DNA from: Streptomyces mirabilis
Lineage (GTDB): Bacteria > Actinomycetota > Actinomycetes > Streptomycetales > Streptomycetaceae
Assembly: GCF_039503195.1 (NCBI RefSeq)
Contig: NZ_JBCJKP010000001.1
Span: 5,022,001-5,086,000 of the forward strand
Direction of reading: 5' to 3'
DNA: 64,000 nt
A program made the translations under genes and the position numbers. Positions within the stretch are counted from its first letter, which is position 1; each line of letters starts with the position of its first letter. Below, piece by piece: positions 1-9,699 of the stretch. The notes beneath the pieces were generated by a model. The model was given only the letters and a program-made list of their open reading frames with translations. It did no database searches and was not told where the DNA came from.

Positions 1-956
1 GGCCTGAACAGCACGACATCGGCGATCCCCAGCCGGGCGGCGAGCTTCTGCAGCCCCTCGGGCTTGGCGAGACCGGTACCGCTGGGGCCGCCCACCACGG
101 GGACGACGATGTTGCCGCGCAGCTCGGGGCGCTCGTCCAGGAGGACGGCGACCGCGCGCAGCAGCACGTCGGGGGCCTTCAGGGGCTGTATGCGGCCCGC
201 GAAGAGCGGGATCAGCGCGTCCTGCGGGAGCCCGAGGCGGGCGCGGGCGGCGGCGCGGCCGTCGGCCGGGCGGAAGCGGTCGAGGTTGACGCCCGGGTGG
301 ACGACGGCCACCTTGCCGGGCTCGGCCTCGTAGTGGCGGGCGAGTTCGTCGGCCTCTTCGGAGGTGTTGGCGATGAGACGGTCGGCGGCGCGCACGATCT
401 GGGTCTCGCCGATGACACGGGCGGCGGGCTCGGGGGTGTCGCCCTCGGCGAGCGCGGCGTTCTTGACCTTGGCCATGGTGTGCATCGCGTGCACCAGGGG
501 CGCGCCCCAGCGCTCGGCGGCGAGCCAGCCGACGTGGCCGGAGAGCCAGTAGTGCGAGTGCACGAGGTCGTAGTAACCGGGTCGGTGCCCGGCCCAGGCC
601 TGCATGACGCCGTGCGTGAAGGCACACAGCTGGGCGGGGAGGTCCTCCTTGGCGAGGCCCTCGTACGGACCCGCGTCGACGTGCCGGACGAGGACGCCGG
701 GAGCCAGTTCGACGGTCGGCGGGAGGGCGGCCGTGGTGGCCCGGGTGAAGATCTCGACCTCGATGTTGATCGCGGCGAGGCGCTGGGCGAGTTCCACGAT
801 GTAGACGTTCATGCCGCCGGCGTCGCCGGTGCCGGGCTGGTGCAGCGGCGAGGTGTGGACGGAGAGCATCGCCACGCGACGGGGCCTGCGGTGCAGCCTG
901 AGCCGTGAGGGCGTCGCCGGGGAGCGTCGCCCGAGCCTGCTGACGTACTGGCTCAC
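1..956 (-). CDS. mshA: D-inositol-3-phosphate glycosyltransferase MshA (3' end cut by window edge)
   Basis: This gene encodes the first enzyme of mycothiol synthesis, which transfers GlcNAc from UDP-GlcNAc to 1L-myo-inositol 1-phosphate in the cytoplasm. The visible 318 residues run from a GTG start at 956 and carry the GT4-family N-terminal motif [14 protein letters not shown] near residue 45, the [11 protein letters not shown] motif near 125, and the start of the second Rossmann domain ([15 protein letters not shown]) near 265. A basic N-terminal leader (about 28 residues rich in Arg) precedes the catalytic domain, as in other Streptomyces MshA proteins. The C-terminal third lies outside the window. 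The last mycothiol enzyme, MshD, lies about 51 kb away in the same window. Identification is by family similarity recalled from sequence and is firm. Confidence 0.93.
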   Translation of the reverse strand, partial: MSQYVSRLGRRSPATPSRLRLHRRPRRVAMLSVHTSPLHQPGTGDAGGMNVYIVELAQRLAAINIEVEIFTRATTAALPPTVELAPGVLVRHVDAGPYEGLAKEDLPAQLCAFTHGVMQAWAGHRPGYYDLVHSHYWLSGHVGWLAAERWGAPLVHAMHTMAKVKNAALAEGDTPEPAARVIGETQIVRAADRLIANTSEEADELARHYEAEPGKVAVVHPGVNLDRFRPADGRAAARARLGLPQDALIPLFAGRIQPLKAPDVLLRAVAVLLDERPELRGNIVVPVVGGPSGTGLAKPEGLQKLAARLGIADVVLFR

Positions 957-1233
957 GTGGCGTTCCTCCTTGCTGCGGGCATGCCGGTCGGAGGACGCAC
1001 CGCACCCTCCAGAGAGCGCCAACGCCGGAGCGGTCCGCTCCATTTCCCTTCCGCGCCCCCTCCCGCGCCCCTTTGCCGAATCATTACCGAGAGTCGCTCA
1101 ACCGTTCGATGGCGAGTTGCGTACGCGGCTCCTCTCCCTCCTTCTCCAGTCTTTTCCACAGGCTGACGGCGGGCTGCCGGAGGTTATCCACAGGCCCGCA
1201 CGGGCTTCCCGTCGGCCGCCTACTCTCGTACGC
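957..1233. other. Intergenic region with two DnaA-box-like sites
   Basis: These 277 bases separate divergent mshA and the methyltransferase gene. No coding sequence is supported. Two same-orientation sites resembling DnaA boxes are visible: TTTTCCACA at 1152-1160 and TTATCCACA at 1184-1192, the second matching the classical consensus exactly. Both promoters must lie here, but I cannot assign them. Confidence 0.4.
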
Positions 1234-2055
1234 ATGACAACCCGCGCCGCGTCCCGCCCCGTGGGTACGGTGACGCGCGGGACCACCAACCCCAACCGAC
1301 TGCGCCGCATGGACCGCTGGATCGCGGCCACCCACGGCGCCGAGCTGCGCAGAAGCACCGATCCGGTGGCGGTCGACCTCGGATACGGGGCGGCTCCCTG
1401 GACCGCGGTCGAGCTGCTGACCCGCCTGCGCACGGCCGCCCCCCGCGCCCGCGTGGTGGGCGTGGAGATCGAGCCCGCGAGGGTCGCGGCGGCCCGGCCG
1501 TACGAGCGCGAGGGACTCGTCTTCCGGCACGGCGGCTTCGAGGTCCCGGTGCAGGGCAGCCCCTCGCTCATCCGCGCGGCGAACGTGCTGCGCCAGTACG
1601 ACGAGGAGCGGGTCGCCGAGGTCTGGCAGCGTCTGTGCGCACGCCTCGCACCGGCGGGCCCCAGTTCCCGGGGCGGGCTGCTCGTCGAGGGCACCTGCGA
1701 CGAGATCGGCCGCCGGCACGTCTGGGTCGCCCTGGGCCCCGAGGGCCCGCGCACGGTCACCTTCGCCACCCGCCTGGGCTCGCTGGACCGCCCGTCCGAC
1801 CTCGCCGAGCGCCTGCCCAAGGCACTGATCCACCGCAACATCCCGGGCGAGCCCGTGCACGCGTTCCTCCGCGACTTCGACCGAGCCTGGGCCGCAGCCG
1901 CGCCGTACGCCTCGTACGGCGCGCGGCAGCGCTGGATACGCACGGCCGGCGACCTGACGGCGGACTGGCCGGTGACGGACGGAATATCCCGCTGGCGCCA
2001 GGGCGAAGTCACGGTGCGCTGGGAGGCGTTGGCGCCCCGCGGAGCCTTCGCGTAA
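1234..2055 (+). CDS. Class I SAM-dependent methyltransferase
   Basis: The 273-residue protein has a glycine-rich SAM-binding loop (VDLGYGAAPWTAVELL, about residues 48-63) and an acidic post-motif strand (VVGVEIEP, about residue 77), typical of class I methyltransferases. The substrate is not evident. The ATG at 1234 was chosen because the long upstream extension of the open frame is Pro/Arg-rich, has no family resemblance and runs over the mshA promoter region. The gene is divergent from mshA and stands alone; the next gene on the same strand begins 393 bases later. It is widely conserved beside mshA in Streptomyces, from memory, but has no known role. Confidence 0.82.
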   Translation: MTTRAASRPVGTVTRGTTNPNRLRRMDRWIAATHGAELRRSTDPVAVDLGYGAAPWTAVELLTRLRTAAPRARVVGVEIEPARVAAARPYEREGLVFRHGGFEVPVQGSPSLIRAANVLRQYDEERVAEVWQRLCARLAPAGPSSRGGLLVEGTCDEIGRRHVWVALGPEGPRTVTFATRLGSLDRPSDLAERLPKALIHRNIPGEPVHAFLRDFDRAWAAAAPYASYGARQRWIRTAGDLTADWPVTDGISRWRQGEVTVRWEALAPRGAFA

Positions 2056-2448
2056 GCGCGGGGCGCCGGACAGGCGTGCGACGTCTGGATGACGCACGGG
2101 CGTCAAGCGCCGCACAGACACCGGACACCCGGGCGAGGCACGGGCGTCGAAGGCTGGGGCCCGACGAACCAGGACGCACGGGTGTGGGGTCGGAGTGTCG
2201 CGCGGGCGGTTGACGCCGAGGGTCGCGCGGGCGTGCCGCGTCGGTGGAGGGGTGGCCACCGCACGCCTGTGAGCTGCACGGAACGAACTGCGTGACTGAC
2301 TCGTCACACAGGCGGGGAGATCGTTTCGCGGAGGCGAGCCGGAGGGAGGGGAGTTCTTGCCCACCTCTGTCGCATTGCGCGCCGACATGGCACGATCCCC
2401 CAGGCGTCTCGTAAGTTACTGACGGTAAATCAGTTTGGGGGCGGAGCA
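2056..2448. other. Intergenic region with degenerate direct repeats
   Basis: This 393-base gap precedes the NlpC/P60 gene. I see loosely repeated GCACGGGCGTC-like units near 2092, 2139 and 2193 but no open frame with support. The promoter and leader of the hydrolase must lie here. I looked for a ydaO-type cyclic di-AMP riboswitch, which precedes some actinobacterial hydrolase genes, and could not recognise its conserved core. Confidence 0.3.
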
Positions 2449-3531
2449 ATGGGATCCGGCAAGCGGAGCCTGACCACGGCGGCCATGGTTCTGGCCTGTG
2501 CCTGCGCGGTGCTGTCGGCATCGGGCGTGGCGTACGCGAGCCCGACACCAGCGCCCACGCGCACACCGACACCGACCCCGACAACCTCGCCGGCGGGCAA
2601 GGACCTTGAGGCGATCCGCAAGAAGCTGGACGCTCTCTACCACGACGCGGCGGTCGCCACGGACGCGTACAACGCCGCCGAGGAGCAGGCCAAGCAGCAG
2701 TCGGCCGAGATCGTCGACCTGGCCCGCGTGATCGTCAAGGGCCAGGACAAGCTGGACGAGTTGAAGGACCGCGCGGGCGCCGCGGCCCGGGCGCAGTACC
2801 GGGGCGGCGGTCTGCCGCCCGAGATGCGGCTGTGGCTGAGCGACAACCCCCAGCAGTACCTGGACGGCGCGGGGCGGGTGCTCCAGGGCGAGCACGCGAC
2901 CAAGGGACTGCTCGCCGAGATGACCCGCACGCAGCAGGACTTGCAGCAGTACGCGAAGGACGCCTCCGCGCAGTGGCAGAAGCTGGAGGCCAACCGCCAG
3001 GCCAAGGCCACGGCGCAGAAGGAGATCAAGAAACAGATCGCCGCCGCCGAGAAGCTGGAGTCCCAGCTCCAGAAGAAGGAGAAGGAGCGGCTGGCGAGGC
3101 TCGAGGAGGAGGCCGCGTACACGGCGCAGACGGCCTGGCTGAGTTCCGGCGTCCTCGCCGAGATCAGCGGCAAGGCGTCCGAGCAGGGCAAGAAGGCGGT
3201 GAAGTTCGCCACCGGCCAGATCGGCAAGCCGTACGAGTGGGGCGCCGAGGGCCCGGGCTCGTACGACTGCTCGGGGCTGACCTCACAGGCCTGGGCCGCC
3301 GCCGGCCACGGCATTCCGCGCACCTCGCAGGAGCAGTGGAAGCAGCTTCCCCATGTCGACGTCAAGGACATGCGCCCCGGCGACCTGATCATCTATTTCG
3401 ACGACGCCAGCCATGTGGCGATGTACATCGGCGACGGCGCGATCGTGCACGCGCCGCGGCCGGGCCGGACGGTGACGATCGCGGGGGCCGGGTCCATGCC
3501 GATACTGGGCGTCGTACGACCGGACGCGTGA
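2449..3531 (+). CDS. Secreted NlpC/P60 peptidoglycan endopeptidase (RipA/C40 type)
   Basis: The 360-residue protein is probably a cell-wall hydrolase that cuts stem peptides. It has a Sec signal peptide (hydrophobic stretch about residues 9-26 ending in an Ala-rich cleavage site), a Thr/Pro linker, a long coiled coil (about residues 45-225, rich in Lys, Glu and Gln), and a C-terminal C40 papain-like domain. The catalytic Cys lies in YDCSGLT (about 277), the His in DDASHVAMYIG (about 323) and the polar third residue in AIVHAP (about 336). The architecture, an auto-inhibitory coiled coil plus NlpC/P60 domain, matches RipA-like enzymes. The ATG at 2449 follows a GGGGGCGGAG ribosome binding site. 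It appears to be monocistronic. Confidence 0.92.
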   Translation: MGSGKRSLTTAAMVLACACAVLSASGVAYASPTPAPTRTPTPTPTTSPAGKDLEAIRKKLDALYHDAAVATDAYNAAEEQAKQQSAEIVDLARVIVKGQDKLDELKDRAGAAARAQYRGGGLPPEMRLWLSDNPQQYLDGAGRVLQGEHATKGLLAEMTRTQQDLQQYAKDASAQWQKLEANRQAKATAQKEIKKQIAAAEKLESQLQKKEKERLARLEEEAAYTAQTAWLSSGVLAEISGKASEQGKKAVKFATGQIGKPYEWGAEGPGSYDCSGLTSQAWAAAGHGIPRTSQEQWKQLPHVDVKDMRPGDLIIYFDDASHVAMYIGDGAIVHAPRPGRTVTIAGAGSMPILGVVRPDA

Positions 3532-3894
3532 CGGGGCGGGGCATAGAGCCGGGGCGGGGCGTAGGGAGCCGGGGTGGATCGGGCCGACCGATCGGCCTGA
3601 GCGGCCAAACCGCCACCAACCACGAAAAAGCGCCCTGCCCCTCGTGATGCACCGCACGTGACCCACCCCACGGTTGTACTTACCCCTCGACTTCGTGGAC
3701 GTGACGTTCGTCATCCCGGGGACGACCCCATCCTGTCCAAGTGCGGTACAGGATGCGGCATATGACGGTGGCCGCCTGCCGGACGTCACGACGCACACCA
3801 TTCCGTTGCGGCGTCCGCTACCGCTATGGTCCCCGTCGGTGGGTCGAGGACCTTCGCCCCACCACGCCCTCGGGGGAGGGAAGGAACCCACACG
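3532..3894. other. Intergenic region with short GC repeat
   Basis: This gap of 363 bases lies between two plus-strand genes. Its start carries a tandem GCCGGGGCGGGGC-like unit (about 3534-3575). No supported open frame, tRNA or clear terminator was found. The last ~150 bases presumably hold the promoter of the phosphatase gene. Confidence 0.3.
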
Positions 3895-5229
3895 ATGCCC
3901 GTACCCATACCGCGGCAGAGAGCGATCCCGGCCGTGGAGAGCGGTCAGGCTCAAGGCGCGTTCTCACCCGGCGGCCCATCCGGAGAAGCGACCGGCGGCC
4001 CGGCCGGGGCAGCACCGGCGCCCCACGCCGCCACGACCCCGGTCGACAGCACCACGAATCTGACCCTGCTGGTCATCGAGGACGACCCGGCGGGTTCGCT
4101 CAGCGTGCCCGAGATGCTCGACGCGGCCGGCAAGCCGATCCGCATCCGGACCGCCCGCAACCTCACCGAGGCCGAGCGGCTGCTCACCGACGACGTCCAC
4201 TGCATCCTGCTCGACCTCGCGCTGCCCGCCCCCGGCCGGGCGGCCACCGAGAGCGACGACGAGCTGACCACGCTCAAGCACGTGCTGCGGCTCGCGCCCC
4301 GGCACGCCGTCCTCGCGCTCACCGCCTCCGGTGACGCCGAGCGCGGCGCGGAGGCGGTGCGCGTCGGCGCCCAGGACTATCTGTTCCGCGACGAGCTGGA
4401 CGGACGGCTGCTGAGCCGCGCGATCCGGTACGCGGTGGAGCGGAAACGTTCCGACAAGGCCGAGCGCCGACTCACCGAGTCCAGGCTGCGCGCCCAGGAG
4501 AACGCCCGCCTGGAGCGCGGTCTGCTGCCGACCCCTCTCCTGGAGGGCTCCTCGCTCCGCTTCGCCGCGCGCTACCGCCCGGGGCGCTCCCGCGCCCTGC
4601 TCGGCGGCGACTTCTACGACACGGTCCGTACGCCCGACGGCACGGTGCACGCCATGATCGGCGATGTCTGCGGACACGGGCCCGACGAGGCCGCGCTCGG
4701 CGTGGAGCTGCGCATCGCCTGGCGGGCGCTGACGTTCGCGGGCCTGTGCGGCGACGAACTCCTGTCCACCCTCCAGCAGGTCCTGGAGCACGAGCGCGAG
4801 AACGACGAGATCTTCGCGACGCTGTGCACGGTGGACATCGCGCCGGACGGGCGCCGCGCCGGGCTCTGCCTGGCGGGTCACCCGTCCCCGCTGATCTCCC
4901 GCCCCGGCCGCCCCGCCGAGCTACTGCCGTACGAGAACGGCGGCCCGGCGCTCGGCCTGCTGCACGGTGCCCGCTGGCCGCGCCAGCAGGTGGAGCTGGG
5001 CGGCGAGTGGAGTCTGATGCTCTACACCGACGGCCTGATCGAGGGTCACATCGGCGAGGGCAAGGAGCGGCTGGGCCAGGACGGCATGGTGGACCTGGTA
5101 CGCCGCCGGCTCGCCGAGGGCCTGGCGGGCGAGGAGTTGCTGCGGGCGACGGTGAACGAGGTCAGGGACCTCAACGGCGGAGAGCTGACGGACGACGTGG
5201 CGGTGCTCCTGCTGGACCGGACGCCGTGA
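3895..5229 (+). CDS. Response-regulator receiver domain fused to PP2C/SpoIIE-type serine phosphatase
   Basis: The 444-residue protein has an N-terminal receiver-like domain (LLVIEDDPA about residue 57, LLDLALP about 103, ALTASGDAERG about 142, QDYLFRDEL about 160) followed by a coiled linker and a PPM-family phosphatase domain (LGGDFYD about 238, MIGDVCGHGPDEA about 255, GHPSPLI about 328, LYTDGLIEG about 378, TDDVAVLLL near the end). Such proteins dephosphorylate anti-sigma-factor antagonists in partner-switching pathways under control of a receiver. The start at 3895 follows GGGAGGGAAGGA; a longer frame begins at 3826 but lacks a ribosome binding site. No anti-sigma or antagonist gene adjoins it, so the target is unknown. 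Confidence 0.9.
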   Translation: MPVPIPRQRAIPAVESGQAQGAFSPGGPSGEATGGPAGAAPAPHAATTPVDSTTNLTLLVIEDDPAGSLSVPEMLDAAGKPIRIRTARNLTEAERLLTDDVHCILLDLALPAPGRAATESDDELTTLKHVLRLAPRHAVLALTASGDAERGAEAVRVGAQDYLFRDELDGRLLSRAIRYAVERKRSDKAERRLTESRLRAQENARLERGLLPTPLLEGSSLRFAARYRPGRSRALLGGDFYDTVRTPDGTVHAMIGDVCGHGPDEAALGVELRIAWRALTFAGLCGDELLSTLQQVLEHERENDEIFATLCTVDIAPDGRRAGLCLAGHPSPLISRPGRPAELLPYENGGPALGLLHGARWPRQQVELGGEWSLMLYTDGLIEGHIGEGKERLGQDGMVDLVRRRLAEGLAGEELLRATVNEVRDLNGGELTDDVAVLLLDRTP

Positions 5230-5410
5230 TCGCCGTGATCGCCGTGATCGCCGTGCGACCGTCACGCCGTGCCCGCCGTACGACCGCGTAACGGTCACGC
5301 CGTACGAGCGCGTGACGGTCGGGCCCGCCCGACGGCCCGGCCCGCGCAACCCTCAGGCCCGCAGGACTGACCGCCGGTGGTCGGCTTGAACGTGACCGCC
5401 GGTGGTCAGC
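5228..5410. repeat. Tandem TGATCGCCG array and ACCGCCGGTGGTC direct repeat
   Basis: Immediately after the phosphatase stop codon the 9-base unit TGATCGCCG is repeated in tandem about three times (5228-5253). Slightly downstream GACCGCCGGTGGTC occurs twice, separated by 11 bases (about 5369-5408). The gap separates convergent genes; no terminator of classic form was seen, so these repeats may serve that role. Confidence 0.5.
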
Positions 5411-5753
5411 GGCCTCCGTTGTAGGGGCCGTACGGACCGTCGCTGCTGCTTCCGCCGCGGCGGCCCCGGCCACCGCCGGAGACCTGACGGAGCGCGGGGC
5501 GTACGTCCACGAAGAAGACGATCGTGGCGACCAGCCCCGCGATCTGCAGGAAGATGATCGGGACCAGCAGGTTCACGGCCACCGTGATGCCCAGGATGAT
5601 CAGCCAGAACATCTTGTTCTGCTTGTCGGCCGCGCGGTACGCGTCTTCGCGGGCCACCGCTGCCATCACCAGTGCCACCACGGCGAGCACCAGCATGGCA
5701 AGGAAGATCAGCGACAAGAAGCCGCCGAATGCCGTCAACAGCACTATGCCCAC
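5406..5753 (-). CDS. DUF2516 family membrane protein
   Basis: The 115-residue protein has an N-terminal hydrophobic segment (about residues 3-35), a second long hydrophobic region (about 48-82) and a Gly/Arg/Ser-rich cytoplasmic tail. This matches the actinobacterial DUF2516 family of unknown function. It lies downstream of the HbhA-like and XRE genes on the same strand, separated from them by a strong hairpin. The start was taken at the first ATG; no closer methionine fits the predicted first helix better. Confidence 0.8.
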   Translation of the reverse strand: MGIVLLTAFGGFLSLIFLAMLVLAVVALVMAAVAREDAYRAADKQNKMFWLIILGITVAVNLLVPIIFLQIAGLVATIVFFVDVRPALRQVSGGGRGRRGGSSSDGPYGPYNGGR

Positions 5754-5794
5754 CGCCCGAGTCGATTCATCTCTACGGCCACCGTACCCGCAGA

Positions 5795-5827
5795 ACGGGC
5801 CGGGAACTCTGAGAGTGCCCGGCCCGT
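5795..5827 (-). terminator. Hairpin terminator downstream of the HbhA-like gene
   Basis: A perfect 10-bp stem (ACGGGCCGGG with CCCGGCCCGT) encloses a second nested stem ACTCT-G-AGAGT. It sits about 56 bases past the stop codon of the HbhA-like gene and upstream of the DUF2516 gene. No T-run follows, as is common in Streptomyces. Confidence 0.7.
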
Positions 5828-5882
5828 CGTCCTGACCCTTCGTCCGGACCTTTCGTCCCGAGACGAGGAGTCCCGTCGTCCG

Positions 5883-6473
5883 CTACTTCACGGGCGGCAT
5901 CGGCTTCTTGGCGGTGACCTTGCGGGCCGGGGCCTTCTTCGCCACCGGCTTCTTGGCCGGAGCGGGCACGGCGGCGGTCGCGGCCGGCTTGTCCTCGGAC
6001 CTGACCTCGACCGGCTCGGCCTTCGGCTCGACGGCGATGGCCAGTTCCTCGATCTCCTCGGCGGCCTCGCCACGCCAGGTCCTCACGGTCTGCTCGCCGT
6101 GCTCGGCGACCTTCTCGTACGTCTCCTTGGCCTTCACGGCGTACTCGGCGGCGACGCCGACACCGCGCAGGGCGAGGTCCTGAGCGGACTCACCGAGCTT
6201 CTTCAGGTCGGTGTCGAGGGTGCTGATGAACTCCGTCACCTTGGCCTGGATGGTCTCCTGCGCTTCCTTCGCGCGGGTGGCGGCCTTCTCCTGGACGGTG
6301 TTCGCGTCGATGTTCTTCACGGTCTCGATCCGCGCCGGGGCCTCGGCGCGGATCTGCTCCACGAGGCCGGGGACCTTCTTCGCCTGCTGGACGGCCAGGT
6401 CGGCGGTGCCGGCCAGGAAGTACAGCGGGGTGGGGTCCGTGGCGGCCTTGCGGATGTCGTCGGTGATGGCCAT
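5883..6473 (-). CDS. HbhA-like helical protein with Lys/Ala/Pro-rich tail
   Basis: The 196-residue protein resembles mycobacterial heparin-binding haemagglutinin in layout. It has a short hydrophobic N-terminal patch (PLYFLAGTADLAV, about residues 15-27), a long amphipathic coiled coil (about 30-140) and a C-terminal tail of repeated KK-P-A units (about 165-196) that would be strongly basic. HbhA in mycobacteria is a surface adhesin; in Streptomyces the role is unknown. It is the next gene downstream of an XRE regulator on the same strand, so regulation by that protein is plausible. The ATG at 6473 is preceded by a GGAGGACC-type ribosome binding site. Confidence 0.78.
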   Translation of the reverse strand: MAITDDIRKAATDPTPLYFLAGTADLAVQQAKKVPGLVEQIRAEAPARIETVKNIDANTVQEKAATRAKEAQETIQAKVTEFISTLDTDLKKLGESAQDLALRGVGVAAEYAVKAKETYEKVAEHGEQTVRTWRGEAAEEIEELAIAVEPKAEPVEVRSEDKPAATAAVPAPAKKPVAKKAPARKVTAKKPMPPVK

Positions 6474-6572
6474 GGTGATGGTCCTCCGGTCGCTTTCAGC
6501 TGAGGGTTTTGGTGTTCCGCAACAAGACCGGCAGGCCCGCGTGGGGGCCTGCGGTGCTGCACGTCGTTGTCG

Positions 6573-7088
6573 TCAACTGGCGGTCTGCTGCGGATCGGCA
6601 TCGCTGCCGTCGGCCGTGCGGGGGCCCCGGACGGCGGTGTCCGGCGCTTGCTGGGTGCCCGATATGTGCTCTGCCATGCCCTGTGCCTCGTCCTGCGCCA
6701 TGTCCTGAGTCACGTTCTGGGCCAGGTCCGGCGTGATCTCGAATCCGTTCTCCTTGCGGAAGGACTCGTAGATCTGGAGCAGCACCTGCTTCTGCCGCTC
6801 GTTCAGCGTGGGATCGGCGAGGATGACGGCACGTGTCTCCACCTCGTCCCGGTCCCGCTCGGCGTCGAGGATGCCGGCTCGCACGTACAGCGTCTCGGCG
6901 GAGATCCGCAGCGCCTTCGCGACCTGCTGCAACACCTCCGCACTCGGCTTGCGCAGCCCGCGCTCGATCTGGCTCAGATACGGGTTGGACACCCCGGCGG
7001 CGTCGGCGAGCTGCCGCAGCGACAGCTGCGCGTTGCGCCGCTGCTCGCGCAGATACTCACCGAGATTGCCGACGTTGAGTGATGCCAT
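6573..7088 (-). CDS. XRE-family helix-turn-helix transcriptional regulator
   Basis: The 171-residue protein has an N-terminal HTH_XRE domain (about residues 8-68) with LRQLADAAGVSNPYLSQIERG as the helix-turn-helix region, then a helical segment and a Gln/Asp/Ala-rich tail. The start at 7088 gives the conventional N-terminus; a longer frame from 7154 would run across the palindrome at 7119-7138. It probably controls itself and the HbhA-like gene 99 bases downstream. The C-terminal tail contains repeated Ala-Gln-(D/G)-M units of low complexity. Confidence 0.85.
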   Translation of the reverse strand: MASLNVGNLGEYLREQRRNAQLSLRQLADAAGVSNPYLSQIERGLRKPSAEVLQQVAKALRISAETLYVRAGILDAERDRDEVETRAVILADPTLNERQKQVLLQIYESFRKENGFEITPDLAQNVTQDMAQDEAQGMAEHISGTQQAPDTAVRGPRTADGSDADPQQTAS

Positions 7089-7118
7089 GCCTCCACCTTG
7101 CCGCACCTCCGCTAACAA

Positions 7119-7138
7119 TTGCAAGCACCCGCTTGCAA
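7119..7138. promoter_or_regulatory. Palindromic operator upstream of the XRE gene
   Basis: A perfect inverted repeat, TTGCAAGC-ACCC-GCTTGCAA, lies 30 bases upstream of the XRE start codon and in the short gap to the Rox gene. Position and symmetry suggest autoregulation by the XRE protein. This is inferred from structure only. Confidence 0.6.
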
Positions 7139-7172
7139 AAGTGCGCCGCGCCACGAAGGGGTGCCCGCGCGC

Positions 7173-8618
<1,446 letters not shown>

Positions 8619-8720
8619 TCAAACGCCCATTCAACGAGATTGGATTTCGGCCGCACACACTTCGCGAATCCGCCATTTCCGCAGGTACTGGCCTTGGCCG
8701 GTCATTCTGCGGCACGCCCC

Positions 8721-8739
8721 GGGCCTTGCCGCAAGCCCC
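8721..8739 (-). promoter_or_regulatory. Rifamycin-associated element (RAE) upstream of rox
   Basis: On the minus strand the sequence GGGGCTTGCGGCAAGGCCC is a 19-bp inverted repeat identical, as far as I recall, to the published RAE consensus found upstream of rifamycin-inactivation genes in actinomycetes. It lies 109 bases upstream of the rox start in the sense orientation, the usual placement. It implies rifamycin-inducible expression. Confidence 0.85.
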
Positions 8740-8862
8740 CCTGTGCGCTATACGTTGAGAGTGGAAAGGAGTGGGTAACCCCTTTTGGGTGGCCCCTTTT
8801 CCGCAGCCGGCGAAGGCGGCCAGGCTTTCAGCAGATCTCCCTCGCTCCTCGCTCTCCCTCGC

Positions 8863-9639
8863 TCAACCCACCCGCTCCGCGAGGAACTTCTCCCATGTGC
8901 GCTTGCCGGTGTCGGCGTCGGTGAGGGAGAGGTTGTCGCCGGCCCGGTAGGCGCGGCCGGCCTTTCCGGGCATCCGCAGGGGAAGCAGCGGGCGGCGCCT
9001 GCCGTCGGCCTCGAGGTAGCCGCGAACGAGGTCACCGAGGCCGTACACCGTCGGGCCGACCAGGTCGGGGACGAGACCGGCCGGGTCCCCGAGCGTCAAC
9101 TCGACCAGCCGGGCCGCCACCTCGCGCGAGTCCACCGGCTGGAACCTCAGTCCGCCGGGGACCGGGACGACCGGCAGCTTCGCCATCTTCTCCGCCATCG
9201 TCAGGACGAGGTCGTGGAACTGGGCCGCACGCAGCATCGTCCACGGAATGCCGGACTCCGTGACCTCCCGCTCGGCCGCCAGCTGGGTCCTGAACCAGCC
9301 GATCGGCATCGTGTCCGCGCCGATGACCGAGATGTGCACGAGGTGGCGTACACCGGCGTTCGTCGCGGCCCGCACCAGATTCCGCGTCGCGCTGTCGTCT
9401 CCCTTGTTGCCTCCCGCCAGGTGCAGGACGGTGTCCACCCCCGCCAGCGCGGGCTCGATCCCCTCGCCCGTGAGCAGGTCGACCGCGACGTACTCGACGC
9501 CGGGGTCCGCCACGGACTCACGGCTGTGGCGGCTGAGGATCCGCACCTCGCGACCGGCCGCCCGCAGCAGCGGGACGACATGGCTCCCGAGGGTTCCCGT
9601 GCCGCCGGTGACCAGGATGGGTGTCGTCAAAATCGTCAT
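8863..9639 (-). CDS. NAD(P)-binding SDR/NmrA-type oxidoreductase, ECF41 partner
   Basis: The 258-residue protein is an atypical short-chain dehydrogenase with an N-terminal Rossmann motif VTGGTGTLGSHVVPLL (about residues 9-24) and the strand motif RILSRHSR that sets NADP preference. It resembles nucleoside-diphosphate-sugar epimerase-like and NmrA-like proteins. It lies head-to-head with an ECF41 sigma factor gene 60 bases away. ECF41 sigmas are typically paired with a COE protein (carboxymuconolactone decarboxylase, oxidoreductase or epimerase), and this is the oxidoreductase/epimerase member. A matching promoter is visible in the gap. The substrate is unknown. Confidence 0.83.
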   Translation of the reverse strand: MTILTTPILVTGGTGTLGSHVVPLLRAAGREVRILSRHSRESVADPGVEYVAVDLLTGEGIEPALAGVDTVLHLAGGNKGDDSATRNLVRAATNAGVRHLVHISVIGADTMPIGWFRTQLAAEREVTESGIPWTMLRAAQFHDLVLTMAEKMAKLPVVPVPGGLRFQPVDSREVAARLVELTLGDPAGLVPDLVGPTVYGLGDLVRGYLEADGRRRPLLPLRMPGKAGRAYRAGDNLSLTDADTGKRTWEKFLAERVG

Positions 9640-9670
9640 GGCCTCTCCAATCTCGATGGTCTACTGCTCT

Positions 9671-9697
9671 GACACCCGGCGAGGAAGGAACGTGACA
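9671..9697 (-). promoter_or_regulatory. Candidate ECF41-type promoter of the oxidoreductase gene
   Basis: Read on the minus strand, TGTCACG, a 16-base spacer and TGTC occur 32 bases upstream of the oxidoreductase start. The described ECF41 promoter is TGTCACA-N16-CGTC, so two positions differ. The element partly underlies the leader of the sigma gene on the other strand. Confidence 0.55.
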
Positions 9698-9699
9698 CG

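Noticed and set aside
1152..1192. Replication origin, suggested by DnaA boxes
   Set aside because: Streptomyces origins have many boxes between dnaA and dnaN, and neither gene is here.
64..2388. Numerous long open frames on both strands overlapping mshA and the methyltransferase
   Set aside because: They are Arg/Pro/Gly/Ala-rich shadow frames caused by high GC; only the frames with family motifs were kept.
2056..2448. Possible ydaO-type cyclic di-AMP riboswitch ahead of the NlpC/P60 gene
   Set aside because: The conserved core sequences could not be found, although such riboswitches precede some actinobacterial wall hydrolase genes.
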